Positions 43,536-52,180 of a stretch of 64,000 nt of DNA are shown here, one piece after another. The stretch comes from Puia dinghuensis (GTDB lineage Bacteria > Bacteroidota > Bacteroidia > Chitinophagales > Chitinophagaceae): positions 1,903,335 to 1,967,334 of the forward strand of contig NZ_BMJC01000001.1 of NCBI RefSeq assembly GCF_014642875.1. Reading direction: 5' to 3'. Below the pieces are notes generated by a model. It was not told the origin of the DNA, did no database searches, and saw nothing but the letters and a program-made list of their open reading frames with translations. The number at the start of each line of letters is the position of its first letter. The first letter of the stretch is position 1. The translations under genes were made by a program, and so were the position numbers.

Positions 43536-45740
43536 ATGTTGCTGCCCGGCACCCAAATGTACTTAGTCACTTTTGCATTCGTATGCGTTGAAATAGTTAT
43601 CTTTTTCTATCTATTGCTATATAAATTTGCCCGGCCGGACGACAAAAAGACCGTTTTGAACCTTTGGTTAGTCTTTCTACTTCTCATTTATAATATTTCA
43701 GGTGGTTTGTTGCCAGATCCCAATTTACCCGGAACTGTATTTGTTCAGGAGATAATCGCGTATGGTTCCGGATTTATAACACCCTCGTATTTCCCGTATT
43801 ACGTCTACAGGGGATTCGGCCTTAAGAAAATGAAATTCCATGCGCTCCGTGGAGTTTTCATTTGCCTGATTGTGCCATACGTTCTTTTCGTGGCAGCATA
43901 TGGATTTACGGGGAATTTGTCGGTGGCGAAAAACCTATTAATATTGCCGGTTTTATATGCAATATGGGTGATAATTTCCTTAGTAAAAGCGCTCAAATAT
44001 AAGTACTCGGGAAATTTCTCATCGAGTGAATCGAAAGAGGAGCTGATAGGCTTGCTTCTCAGCCTTACGCCTTGGGTAGGACTTCCAGCAATAGATTACT
44101 TTGATCTTGGACAAGTAATCGAAGCATCTGTTACAAACACCGGTTTTTTACTTTTATTGTCCCTTCATTTAAAGAACCATATTTCAATCCTTCGTAAGGA
44201 ACATCAGCGTCTGATTCAATCTGAAGTCCAATTGATGAATTGGAACTCAACACTGCAGGCTGAAGTGGAGAAAAGAACACACGAATTGAATAAAATTACT
44301 GAGCAAAGAACCAATACCCTTATTAATTTAGCGCATGAGACCAAAACTCCATTGACGTTAATTGACAACTATTTGGATGAATATATAATTAAGTACGGCG
44401 ATGCAGATGAGCTATCGATAGTAAAGAGGAACCTTGGAAAGATTATTACCGACATCTCCAACATATTCGACCTTGAGCGATTAAATCGAGGATTGTCCTT
44501 ATATAACCATAACCAGGTGACAGACTTTACGGAGTTGTTGAATGACAATCTTGCCCTTTTTACCATTTATTGTGAAGGAAATGGAACGAAGCTTGTTACT
44601 CAAATCCAAGGCAATGTCCTTATGAAAGCTGATCCGCTTGCGATAAATAGAATTATTACCAATCTATTGAAAAATGCGATAAAATTTTCCCCAGGTGGGG
44701 GGACGGTAGAAATAGAGTTGAAACATGAAGGTGATGAAATAAGCTTTTCAGTAAGGGATGCCGGAATCGGTATTCCGATAGAACTGCACAAAAAGATATT
44801 TCAACCATATTTTCAGCTGACTAACACAAAAGCAAGTAATCAGGGAATGGGTCTCGGCCTACCAATTGTTAAAAAAGTGATAGAAGAGCTCAATGGAAGC
44901 ATCTCCATTGAAAGCGACCCACGAAAAGCAAAGGGAACTAAAATGATCGTTTCAATTCGAGGTTTAGTTTTGCCCACAAATATACGGACGGTAGTTCCAA
45001 TCGTACGTAGGAAAGTAATGGACATTGGGATTGAAAATTTGAACCTTAAAGAGGAACCCTACGATGAAAAAAAGAAAACAATATTGATAGTTGAGGATAA
45101 CGTTTCGATGGCCAATTATCTGCATCGAAAGCTAAAGGATAAGTACAACGTTAATGTGGCATTCGACGGAAATGCAGCCTTGGAAGCTATCCAATTATCC
45201 ATTTCTTCAATCGAATTAATTATTACCGACATCATGATGGACAAAGTCGATGGTTTCAATCTCGCAAAGATTGTTTCTGAAGATGTGAATATCGCGCATA
45301 TTCCATTTCTTTTCGTGTCAGCCAAGGCCACCTCAAAAGATAAACTGCAAGCATTAAAGTTGGGTGCTATTGGATTTATTGAAAAGCCATTTTCGATAGA
45401 AGAACTGATGCAACAGATAGAAGCAATTCTATCTCATTTAGAAAAGCAAAAAAAGGCAATCCTGTCAAAAGCATTTGATCGATTGTCGCTGATGAATGGG
45501 CACGACATCAGACAAAACCAAACACAGGAAGTTGATGGATTTGCAGAAAATTGTCGAATTTATAAATTAACCGATAGAGAGAAGGATATCGCCCGATTGA
45601 TCTGCGAGGGCAAGAGATACAAAGACATTGGTGAAAAGCTCTCTATCGCCGAGAGCACTGTTGCCAAGCATATACAGAATATTTTCCAAAAAGTTGATGT
45701 ATCTAACAAAATAGAGCTCATCAAAAAATTAGGAGCCTAA
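43536..45740 (+). CDS. hybrid histidine kinase with receiver and LuxR-type output
   Basis: About 734 residues from the ATG at 43536 (MLLPGTQMYL). Order: six or seven membrane segments (about 1-225), a coiled coil, a HisKA box with His267 (NLAHETKTPL), an HATPase domain (N box near 372, DAGIGIP, QGMGLGLPIVKK), a receiver domain with Asp565 (ITDIMMDKVDGF) and the conserved GFIEKPF lysine, and a C-terminal LuxR helix-turn-helix (LTDREKDIARL, SIAESTVAKHIQNIF). So sensing, phosphorelay and DNA binding are in one membrane-tethered chain, as in Bacteroidota hybrid systems. The input signal is unknown. Confidence 0.9.
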   Translation: MLLPGTQMYLVTFAFVCVEIVIFFYLLLYKFARPDDKKTVLNLWLVFLLLIYNISGGLLPDPNLPGTVFVQEIIAYGSGFITPSYFPYYVYRGFGLKKMKFHALRGVFICLIVPYVLFVAAYGFTGNLSVAKNLLILPVLYAIWVIISLVKALKYKYSGNFSSSESKEELIGLLLSLTPWVGLPAIDYFDLGQVIEASVTNTGFLLLLSLHLKNHISILRKEHQRLIQSEVQLMNWNSTLQAEVEKRTHELNKITEQRTNTLINLAHETKTPLTLIDNYLDEYIIKYGDADELSIVKRNLGKIITDISNIFDLERLNRGLSLYNHNQVTDFTELLNDNLALFTIYCEGNGTKLVTQIQGNVLMKADPLAINRIITNLLKNAIKFSPGGGTVEIELKHEGDEISFSVRDAGIGIPIELHKKIFQPYFQLTNTKASNQGMGLGLPIVKKVIEELNGSISIESDPRKAKGTKMIVSIRGLVLPTNIRTVVPIVRRKVMDIGIENLNLKEEPYDEKKKTILIVEDNVSMANYLHRKLKDKYNVNVAFDGNAALEAIQLSISSIELIITDIMMDKVDGFNLAKIVSEDVNIAHIPFLFVSAKATSKDKLQALKLGAIGFIEKPFSIEELMQQIEAILSHLEKQKKAILSKAFDRLSLMNGHDIRQNQTQEVDGFAENCRIYKLTDREKDIARLICEGKRYKDIGEKLSIAESTVAKHIQNIFQKVDVSNKIELIKKLGA

Positions 45741-45912
45741 TAATAATAATACTGACTATTTTAGGGAACAGTAGCACGAAAGGAATGAATATTCCACTAA
45801 AAAAATTCTCCAAGGATTTCTATCTGCTGGATGAATTTGCTATCATTTTAGCTAAGAAATAATCATGAACTTCCATAGAATAAGGTGAATATTTTCAATC
45901 AATTTATTAATT

Positions 45913-45956
45913 TGTCATCCGAAATATCACCCCTGAGCTAGTGCAACAAAATTACT
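45913..45956 (+). repeat. relic of a coupling-protein C-terminus, matching 57.68 kb
   Basis: About 44 bases nearly identical to the stretch starting near 57679 in the broken coupling-protein gene. Translated it reads VIRNITPELVQQNY, against VIRNITPDMVQQNY there. Neither upstream nor downstream sequence continues the match. It is best seen as a fragment left by recombination or by another copy of the mobilisation module. Confidence 0.6.
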
Positions 45957-46368
45957 CAAAGACGGCGAGTCGGAGGTTTCAGCAACTTTTCGTGCTTTTC
46001 AAAAGACTGGCTTTACCACACCGCAAATGCTCAGAAGCAGCGATATAATTCCTATTCCCAAACCAGGCAGCGGTGGAGTGTTGGAAGTGGCGTTCTTTCT
46101 CAATGCTGCTTCGCAGCGGGATGCCCAGACTGGAAAGGAGTGAAGGCACTTATTTTGACAAAAGCTATGGCGAGGAGGAGCCAGCACTCACAATATGTAA
46201 ATTGTTGGTATCGTAAATGGAATTCACTATCTTTATTGAACAATTCCTTGCTGGCAACTCCTTTTTTCCTCACTTTAAGCCTTTGACTTTCGTTTCTTTC
46301 TCTGTGTCCATGTTTTCATTCTTCGGTGACTTGACAAACTTTTGGCAACTCTAATAAAATAATTGTTT

Positions 46369-46668
46369 ATGATATTAGCTAAAGTTTTATGGGCATTTTC
46401 TGACTTTGGAAAATTGTTTGCAGGCAAGCGACAGGAGCATAACTGCAAAGATCTTATTATTGGTGTAACTCTCTTCTCTATTGCTCCAATCGGTTGGGTA
46501 CTCATGGGATATCAGCAGTTTCAAAAGCAACTACAGCTGGACCTAAAGAGGCCAATAATTTTCAACCTCAAGGATGATACATGTGAGGTTAGAGAGGACT
46601 CAAGTCAGATTAATAAGGATCCATGTGTCATCACAATAGACACATGCGATGTTGAGTTCGGGAACTGA
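46369..46668 (+). CDS. small membrane hypothetical protein
   Basis: About 99 residues from the ATG at 46369 (MILAKVLWAFSDFG). One membrane segment near 30-50 (LIIGVTLFSIAPIGWVLMGYQQF), then a hydrophilic acidic end with several cysteines (DDTCEVRE, DPCVIT, DTCDVEF). It ends 52 bases before the next gene. No family recognised. Confidence 0.45.
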   Translation: MILAKVLWAFSDFGKLFAGKRQEHNCKDLIIGVTLFSIAPIGWVLMGYQQFQKQLQLDLKRPIIFNLKDDTCEVREDSSQINKDPCVITIDTCDVEFGN

Positions 46669-46720
46669 AATAGACAGAGGAGCTTCTTCAGCAAAAAAGA
46701 CACTTAAACACTTAATAAAT

Positions 46721-47341
46721 ATGGAAACGATCAGGTTGCAGGATTTCCTTTACAAGTCCATAAATAAACTTTCCATTTTTGTTACCATAATTGGTACAAT
46801 ATGGTTAATCTTTGCAGCATCACATAATTATGAATTTTTTGACGCCGGACTTCTTCCAGAAGCAATCTTGGTCATTGTATTGGGAACATATGTTTACATA
46901 AAATTTTCAGATACAGCACAGCGCCGCATTCTAAAACTACACTATGGCATTGTTATCAATGTTTCAGCTTCGGAAAGGCTAAATTCTTCTACCCTTCGGA
47001 TCGGCGGAACCTTCAAAAATCAGCCAGAAAAAAATCAGGTATATGTTATGGAATATGATCCAGTAACTAACTATTATTGGCCTAAGAATGAACCTACATA
47101 TGACAATTCAAGCAAGACCTGGCAAACAACTATCGGTTTGGAGAGTGGGTTCCGGGATGATCGAACACTGATCATTGCTTTTGTGGGAGTAAATAGTTTA
47201 CCATTAATTGAATATTATCTACAATGCAATCGCGATCGTGTGACAGGTACAAATATTCCGATAATAGGATTCCCCAAGGAGTTCTGTGTGCTGGATGGAT
47301 CTACTTGGCTGTCAGGCATAATCGATGAGGATTTTGGATGA
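46721..47341 (+). CDS. membrane protein, copy 1 (paralogue at 61.8 kb)
   Basis: 206 residues from the ATG at 46721 (METIRLQDFLYK); the frame opens earlier but the ATG gives exactly the length of the copy at 61787. Two membrane segments (about 15-35 and 45-65), then a cytoplasmic domain of about 130 residues strongly conserved in the other copy: GTFKNQPEKNQVYVMEYDP, YYWPKNEP, KTWQTTIGLE and FVGVNSLPLIEYY. The domain family is not recognised. A short open frame overlaps the end by 4 bases, as at 62404 for the other copy. Confidence 0.65.
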   Translation: METIRLQDFLYKSINKLSIFVTIIGTIWLIFAASHNYEFFDAGLLPEAILVIVLGTYVYIKFSDTAQRRILKLHYGIVINVSASERLNSSTLRIGGTFKNQPEKNQVYVMEYDPVTNYYWPKNEPTYDNSSKTWQTTIGLESGFRDDRTLIIAFVGVNSLPLIEYYLQCNRDRVTGTNIPIIGFPKEFCVLDGSTWLSGIIDEDFG

Positions 47342-47619
47342 TGTACGAACGACTTAGAAGTCTGAACTATACCGACAATCACAAGCGCATGTACCGAGGA
47401 ATTGCCACAATTGGAGTGGCAGGCAGGCCGATTCCTTTTCGACATTACACGGCTTTGCTCCACCGCCAGCTGGAATGTGCAAAAATAAATTTGTGCTCCG
47501 CGCGGTTAAAATCGGTTTACGGACCAATACGGTATAATATGCTGAAATATTGTCCTTTTATTAAGGACCAATCGACATTGAAAAAAGGCTATTTAGCTGG
47601 CTTTGTCAATAGATGGTAG
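47338..47619 (+). CDS. possible small protein coupled to the 206-residue gene
   Basis: 93 codons starting ATGATG across the stop of the previous gene. Basic and without a recognisable domain. Its end overlaps the opposing DUF6965-like gene by 14 bases. The main support is that the paralogous gene at 61787 has an overlapping frame with the same ATGATG arrangement; the two small proteins themselves do not align well. It may be spurious. Confidence 0.3.
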   Translation: MMYERLRSLNYTDNHKRMYRGIATIGVAGRPIPFRHYTALLHRQLECAKINLCSARLKSVYGPIRYNMLKYCPFIKDQSTLKKGYLAGFVNRW

Positions 47620-47800
47620 AGCTGATATAGCCGATCTGTAGCTGCCGGACGCTGCCTGCGTCGATAACGCCAAATTCGAGATCGACGAATTTTTTAACGC
47701 CCACGATCCTGGTACCTCGATCTAGCTCGAATGGTCCTTCCGGCAACTGAATGGTGCTTAGAAAATGTCGGACTTCTTCAAGGGTAGGATGCGTTTCCAT
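47606..47800 (-). CDS. small DUF6965-like protein
   Basis: 64 residues. The pattern PTLEEVRHFLSTIQLPEGPFELDRGTRIVGVKKFVD resembles the DUF6965 family, in which an L-P-x-G-P-x-x-L-D block is followed by I-x-D-V-x-x-F-V. The family C-terminal part (a second helix) is replaced here by a short different end, so this may be truncated. It faces the opposite way from its neighbours. Confidence 0.5.
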   Translation of the reverse strand: METHPTLEEVRHFLSTIQLPEGPFELDRGTRIVGVKKFVDLEFGVIDAGSVRQLQIGYISSTIY

Positions 47801-47842
47801 GATATAAGGTATGGTATTCTAAATTCCGTGTAATTTTGCCGA

Positions 47843-48646
47843 ATGCCATCCATTTGGAAAAAAGACCCAACACGCGCCAACCTGAATGAAGTTCTGGAGG
47901 GCATGTATACGATAGGAAACGAATGTCGTAAACAACTACGGGAGCACGTAGCGCCCGACGACGTAGAAGGCGAATATTTTTTAGGGCTCCTGGATCGGGC
48001 TACCGCGTTCGCGGATGACCTTGGGAACGTCCTGCGTCATTCACGTACCGGCTCACTGACATCGGTTAACGTAATCGGTCGCTGTATCATGGATGATTTT
48101 ATTACGCTAAAATATGTGCTGAGCTCTGCGGATCGTAAAGAAGAAATTTATACGCTGAACGCAAATGCCTTCTATGAGACCCTAAAAAAGCTCCGCAACC
48201 TAATGGAGGTTAACCAAAAGGTGTATGAAGGCAAATTTCAGTTCTATCCTAATGCGGATCTTATAGAGGACATCGAGGCAAAGTTTTTCGCCAGGGATGA
48301 CAGTGGAAACTATCTTTTTCCAGATTCTACGCCCAAAGGGTTGAAGTTCAAAAAAACAAGACAGTTAACCCAGATGGCGGAGGCTGCCGGCAGCAAGACC
48401 AATGACGACGTAGGAAGGGCCTTTTATTTTTGGGGAATTTGGTCAGGCTATGTGCATTATTCACCCTCGACATTCGGTATGGAAATGTATGATCAGGCGG
48501 ACGCGGAGAACGTGAACAATCGTCTGCAGGAGCTTTTTATCAATCTATGGCGCATTATATGCGAGGCACTAAAAAATTTCATGGTAGAAAAAAAGATCCA
48601 ACTAAAGGTGCCGGAGATATGGCGCAGTTTTCAGTTTGATGTATAA
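47843..48646 (+). CDS. DUF5677-like protein 1
   Basis: 267 residues, nearly all helical. Features: a long N-terminal helix pair, LLDRATAFADDLGNVLRHSRTGSLTSVNVIGRCIMDDFITLKYV, then YFWGIWSGYVHYSPSTFGM near the C-terminus with the H-Y-S that is common in DUF5677 and related HEPN-like helical folds. I am fairly sure it belongs to this group, of unknown biochemistry. It converges on a second DUF5677-like gene (48795-49799), separated by 148 bases. Confidence 0.6.
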   Translation: MPSIWKKDPTRANLNEVLEGMYTIGNECRKQLREHVAPDDVEGEYFLGLLDRATAFADDLGNVLRHSRTGSLTSVNVIGRCIMDDFITLKYVLSSADRKEEIYTLNANAFYETLKKLRNLMEVNQKVYEGKFQFYPNADLIEDIEAKFFARDDSGNYLFPDSTPKGLKFKKTRQLTQMAEAAGSKTNDDVGRAFYFWGIWSGYVHYSPSTFGMEMYDQADAENVNNRLQELFINLWRIICEALKNFMVEKKIQLKVPEIWRSFQFDV

Positions 48647-48794
48647 GTTTACTTCAGCGTGACACATGTTTGCGATTCCTTCTCCTAATTCGAGTTACGA
48701 AGGCAACGGAGCCAAAGTTACGTCCAGTGCTTGAAGCTGCCATCCCGTTCCACCCGGTTGCAGCGGGTGCAGGGACCGGGACAAGTCGGCATAG

Positions 48795-49799
48795 TCAGGG
48801 TCCCGTCTCCACATTCCTCAACTTTTGAAACTCTCCCAATAATTCCGGGAATGACTCATCCACTCCACAAAGCATTAGGCAATGCTCCTTACACACTCCC
48901 ACCATTGTCAGCCCCAACCAGAGTTTGTTACCCATCTCGGCGTCAACTTTCCCTTGCTCTCGCATATTTCGCCATTGTACACCAGCATAAGCTCCGCCAT
49001 GCACAAAAGGAAAAGTGCGGCCATACTCAGGTAGCATCCAAGCCATCGTCCTAGCCAACTCAACCAACCCACGATCCTCGAAACTCTTTGTTAAGTATTC
49101 CACCATATGAGCCTCCCTAAACTGCCCCGCACCAGCCGAAAGCTCCTTTTGATTCCCTTTGTCGAAACCCTCCATGATGGGAAACTTCTTCACCAAATAA
49201 TCCAAAAACTCCGAATCATTCTCCACTCGGTTCAGTAGATCCTCCATCTTCATTTCTTTGAGATGTTCCATCAGAAACTCTGAGATGAATAAGTGTTTCT
49301 TATAAGCCTCCGCGGTTGCGTCACTGCCATCCCGGCCCGTCTTATCCGTTATATAAAGAATAAGCACATAATGATCCAGTAAGGCTCTATAAAGTATAGA
49401 TAGACTATACAAATTTGGCCAACCCGCCAAGTCTACCATGCCCTGATATACATCGTCTAACCGCTCCACCAGATGATCCAACACCTCCTTTGCTGCGGGA
49501 AACGGCACTTGCTGACCTTCACGCTCGAACTGCCCCAGGACCTCCCGATAAAGTACGTCATGTTGCGTCCACCTTCGCTCATATATAGTACTGTCCATAT
49601 TCTCAAAAATACGAAATTCCCGTCCGTTACGCACTCCTCCCTCCAGCCCAATCGCCAGGCGCTCAAAGGCGACATTCTTCGATTTTTCGAGGATCACCTC
49701 CGGCATTCCATTTCCGTTTCCAATCCCATAAATGCTGCTGGCCGCCTCTATCAGCAGGATAACCTCGTCGCCCACATCAAAAAGCGATGTGCTGACCAT
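48795..49799 (-). CDS. DUF5677-like protein 2
   Basis: 334 residues, helical. The middle YSLSILYRALLDHYVLILYI and the late YGRTFPFVHGGAYAGVQW resemble the R-x-x-x-x(D/E) and H-G pair of DUF5677 and HEPN-like proteins, where an R-x-x-x-x-H-type active site would make an RNase. The exact residues here do not fit that site clearly. The N-terminal 130 residues are acidic and unlike DUF5677 protein 1. Convergent with that gene. Function unknown; defence is one possibility. Confidence 0.55.
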   Translation of the reverse strand: MVSTSLFDVGDEVILLIEAASSIYGIGNGNGMPEVILEKSKNVAFERLAIGLEGGVRNGREFRIFENMDSTIYERRWTQHDVLYREVLGQFEREGQQVPFPAAKEVLDHLVERLDDVYQGMVDLAGWPNLYSLSILYRALLDHYVLILYITDKTGRDGSDATAEAYKKHLFISEFLMEHLKEMKMEDLLNRVENDSEFLDYLVKKFPIMEGFDKGNQKELSAGAGQFREAHMVEYLTKSFEDRGLVELARTMAWMLPEYGRTFPFVHGGAYAGVQWRNMREQGKVDAEMGNKLWLGLTMVGVCKEHCLMLCGVDESFPELLGEFQKLRNVETGP

Positions 49800-50343
49800 C
49801 TTCTTTTTCGCTCATTAAGCAAGGCGACTTTATGAAGCAGCTACCACCTCTGAAATCTCCTAATTTGTAGAACACATTGTACAACTCTTGTCATTTAAGT
49901 TCTATACTTTTACTCAATGGTAAAGGTTCACGAGGTTAACAAAGCTGGCTGTTAATGTCCCTTGTGAAGATATCAACTTCAGCGAAAAAATTCATTTCCA
50001 GTTTCTCTCTCTGATTAGGGGATGGCATAGTTAATGTCATCAGAAGGTATTTAAGCAGTTAAATTGTTTTATTTGTCTTCAGTAATGGCTTGCAATTATT
50101 CAACGTCAACATAAAATTAAGTGTTAAGGAGCTTACAGCTATTGACCTAACAGTTAAAGTTTGGTTGGAACAAAAGGACACAGTTCTTGAGAGTGCCCTG
50201 TTTCTACAGAGGGACTCAAAAGGATAAGGTTTAAAGAAGCCGCTTTATGTCTATAGGGGGGCTTTTTTGTATCGGATTACTATTTAATCAACAACTGACT
50301 AGCACAATCGAATGAACTATATATTTTCGTTTAACTTTTAACC
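49800..50343. other. gene-free interval
   Basis: No open frame of note. AT-rich. Near 50230-50270 an AAGCC/GGCTT stem followed by TTTTTT could be a weak plus-strand terminator. It must hold the promoter for the repeat protein at 50344. Confidence 0.3.
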
Positions 50344-51159
50344 ATGAGATCCAATACACCATGGCTAATTAGATTCTACGAATTGAAAGCCTTTATTGAC
50401 ATCCATAACAGGCCACCACGTGAAGAAGAGAATATCCACCTGTATCGATGGGCATGCATGCAAAGACATAGGTACAACAAAGGGAAATTAAGTGCCACAA
50501 AAATTTTGATTACTGGCCCGCTGAAGATTCTTGAAAAGAAATCGAACATGGAATCCAATTCGCCGTGGTTTATTAGATTCCACGAGTTGAAAGTCTTTTT
50601 TGCCATCCATAACAGGCCACCATGTGAAAAAGAGAATATCGTCCTGTATCGATGGACATGCGCGCAAAGATATTTGTACAACAAAGGGAAATTAAGCGCC
50701 ACGAAAAGTTCGTTTCTTGCTCCGCGAAAGATTCTTGAAAAGAGAGCCAAAAAGCCTGAAATAAATTTGGCAGGGGCTGTCAATCGGCTTAAGCAAGGCT
50801 TTTCAGGTAATCGCTTACAAGCTATAAATTGTAAAAAGAGCGCGGATTTTGTTCTTCTTAGGCGATTATACCGGTCAGGGAAGTTGCCGTCAGAACTAGT
50901 CAGTGAATTAAAGGTAGCAAAGGTGCCCTTGATAGCTACCTGGGTGCTGTATGGCGAAAATGAAACCCGGCCCTGGAACATAATATTTGATGAATGTGCG
51001 TTGTGGGCAAGGCAAAACGGCTTTTTACCTACTTATCGAAGAACTAAGAATCTCTACTGTTGGCTCAATGAGCAGAAAATGAAAATGAGCAAGGGAAATT
51101 TAGGATTAGTCGAGTCAAAGAAAATATCATCTCTTCTAATAAGATTTAGCCGAAAATAA
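50344..51159 (+). CDS. protein with helicase-associated (HA)-like repeats
   Basis: 271 residues. Two near-identical 60-residue units open the protein: (S/T)PW(L/F)IRF(Y/H)ELK(A/V)F ... NRPP(R/C)E(E/K)EN ... YRW ... QR-x-x-YNKGKLSATK. A more diverged third unit ends it (WNIIFDECALWARQNGFLPTYRRTKNLYCWLNEQKMKMSKGNLG). The W...F..L..F...P....L..W...QR..Y..GKL pattern is that of HA domains in Bacteroidota and plant-like helicase proteins. There is no helicase motor here. HA repeats are small helical bundles, perhaps nucleic-acid-binding. The near identity of the first two suggests a recent internal duplication. Confidence 0.6.
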   Translation: MRSNTPWLIRFYELKAFIDIHNRPPREEENIHLYRWACMQRHRYNKGKLSATKILITGPLKILEKKSNMESNSPWFIRFHELKVFFAIHNRPPCEKENIVLYRWTCAQRYLYNKGKLSATKSSFLAPRKILEKRAKKPEINLAGAVNRLKQGFSGNRLQAINCKKSADFVLLRRLYRSGKLPSELVSELKVAKVPLIATWVLYGENETRPWNIIFDECALWARQNGFLPTYRRTKNLYCWLNEQKMKMSKGNLGLVESKKISSLLIRFSRK

Positions 51160-51192
51160 TTGATGTGAGTTCGTTGTAATAAATATTTTGTT

Positions 51193-51408
51193 ATGGATGA
51201 GTTCAATTACGTTATAGCCCAACCTTGGGGTGAAGAAAGCCAGACGTTGAAAGTGTACACTTACGGCACAACTGTTTTTTATGGGTCATTGGATCAAGCA
51301 ACAGCGCTACGGGATTTGATTCGGGAGAATACAGGCGATGACAAATGGGGGATTCACAAGGTTTCACTCGAAGTTCTTTCTTCGGAATTCATAACTGATG
51401 CTAGGTGA
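51193..51408 (+). CDS. small hypothetical protein
   Basis: 71 residues, MDEFNYVIAQPWGEES..., with alternating strands and a helix (SLDQATALRDLIRENTG). It follows the HA-repeat gene by 33 bases and is probably cotranscribed. The compact alpha-beta look supports a real gene. Family unknown. Confidence 0.45.
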   Translation: MDEFNYVIAQPWGEESQTLKVYTYGTTVFYGSLDQATALRDLIRENTGDDKWGIHKVSLEVLSSEFITDAR

Positions 51409-51409
51409 T

Positions 51410-51541
51410 TTAAAATGAAGCTTTGTCGCTTAGCAAGTTATTTGTCCGGACCCACGCGCGCCGCGTTTTCGTTAGGAACGTTGGGATTTCTTCGGAGAGG
51501 CCCTGATCAAGGTTCCCAGTCTGGACGGCCCCTTGCTCCAT
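51410..51541 (-). other. possible 43-codon frame or gene remnant
   Basis: On the minus strand an ATG at 51541 opens MEQGAVQTGNLDQGLSEEIPTFL ... ending LLSDKASF, and the same frame is open upstream to about 51595 (SFARSIVTYLRQV). It looks helical and protein-like but has no start that fits the longer part. It is probably the tail of a deleted gene. Low confidence. Confidence 0.2.
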
Positions 51542-51718
51542 CACCTGTCGCAGGTAGGTAACGATTGACCTGGCGAAGGATGCAATAGGATTAAATTATC
51601 TTTGATAGGCCCCTGGTAATTGATAAAGCGGGCTCAGCCCGTCAAAGCGTCTTTCCCGTAGCTCTCATCAGGATCGCATCCGCTTATCGTTGTTCCCAGG
51701 TATGCTTATGCCTTCTTT

Positions 51719-52180
51719 TTAAGAGAGCGGCGGAGCGTCCTCAGCCAATGGACCATCGTCCTTCAACGGGATGATCCTAAATGACCGTTCGGTATTGTAG
51801 GTGTTTTTAAGCGTATAATTTTGATCGTCAATCTCCGGTTTTTCAAAGAAAAGATCGACAATTTCACAGTTCTCACACGCTTGGAGGAAATACGCCTCTA
51901 AAACTGGCCCGATGCCCGGAACATTCTGCAGAATATTCTCAGGCGAATAATAGTTGATTCGGGCAGTTTTCCCAAACGGAAGTTCGGTTAGAAACGTGAT
52001 TTGAGCGAAGGCAGTTATCTTGTTCTCCTTCTCGATGACAGCTACTGAATATTTCTCAGGATCAGCGAAAATTCTTTGCATCTTGTCATTGATTCTTTTG
52101 TCGACGCTCTCATACCCGAGTAGCTGGATCACTTTTTGTATCGCAGGAATATCTTGTACACCGGCAAGTCTTATCGTCAT
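51719..52180 (-). CDS. GNAT-like protein with degenerate motif A
   Basis: 153 residues. The N-terminus MTIRLAGVQDIPAIQKVIQLLGY and KYSVAVIEKENKITAFAQITF follow GNAT proteins (alpha1 and the beta2-beta4 region). Where the Q/R-x-x-G-x-G loop should be, the sequence reads NYYSPENILQNVPGIGPVLEAYF: GIG is kept but the acetyl-CoA contact residues are not. It may bind a different ligand or be inactive. Stands alone; the 1 kb to its right has no gene. Confidence 0.6.
   Translation of the reverse strand: MTIRLAGVQDIPAIQKVIQLLGYESVDKRINDKMQRIFADPEKYSVAVIEKENKITAFAQITFLTELPFGKTARINYYSPENILQNVPGIGPVLEAYFLQACENCEIVDLFFEKPEIDDQNYTLKNTYNTERSFRIIPLKDDGPLAEDAPPLS

Noticed and set aside
51409-51718. Possible tRNA or small RNA in the GC-richer gap after the HA-repeat operon
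   Set aside because: No cloverleaf could be built, and the sequence looks more like a gene remnant on the minus strand.
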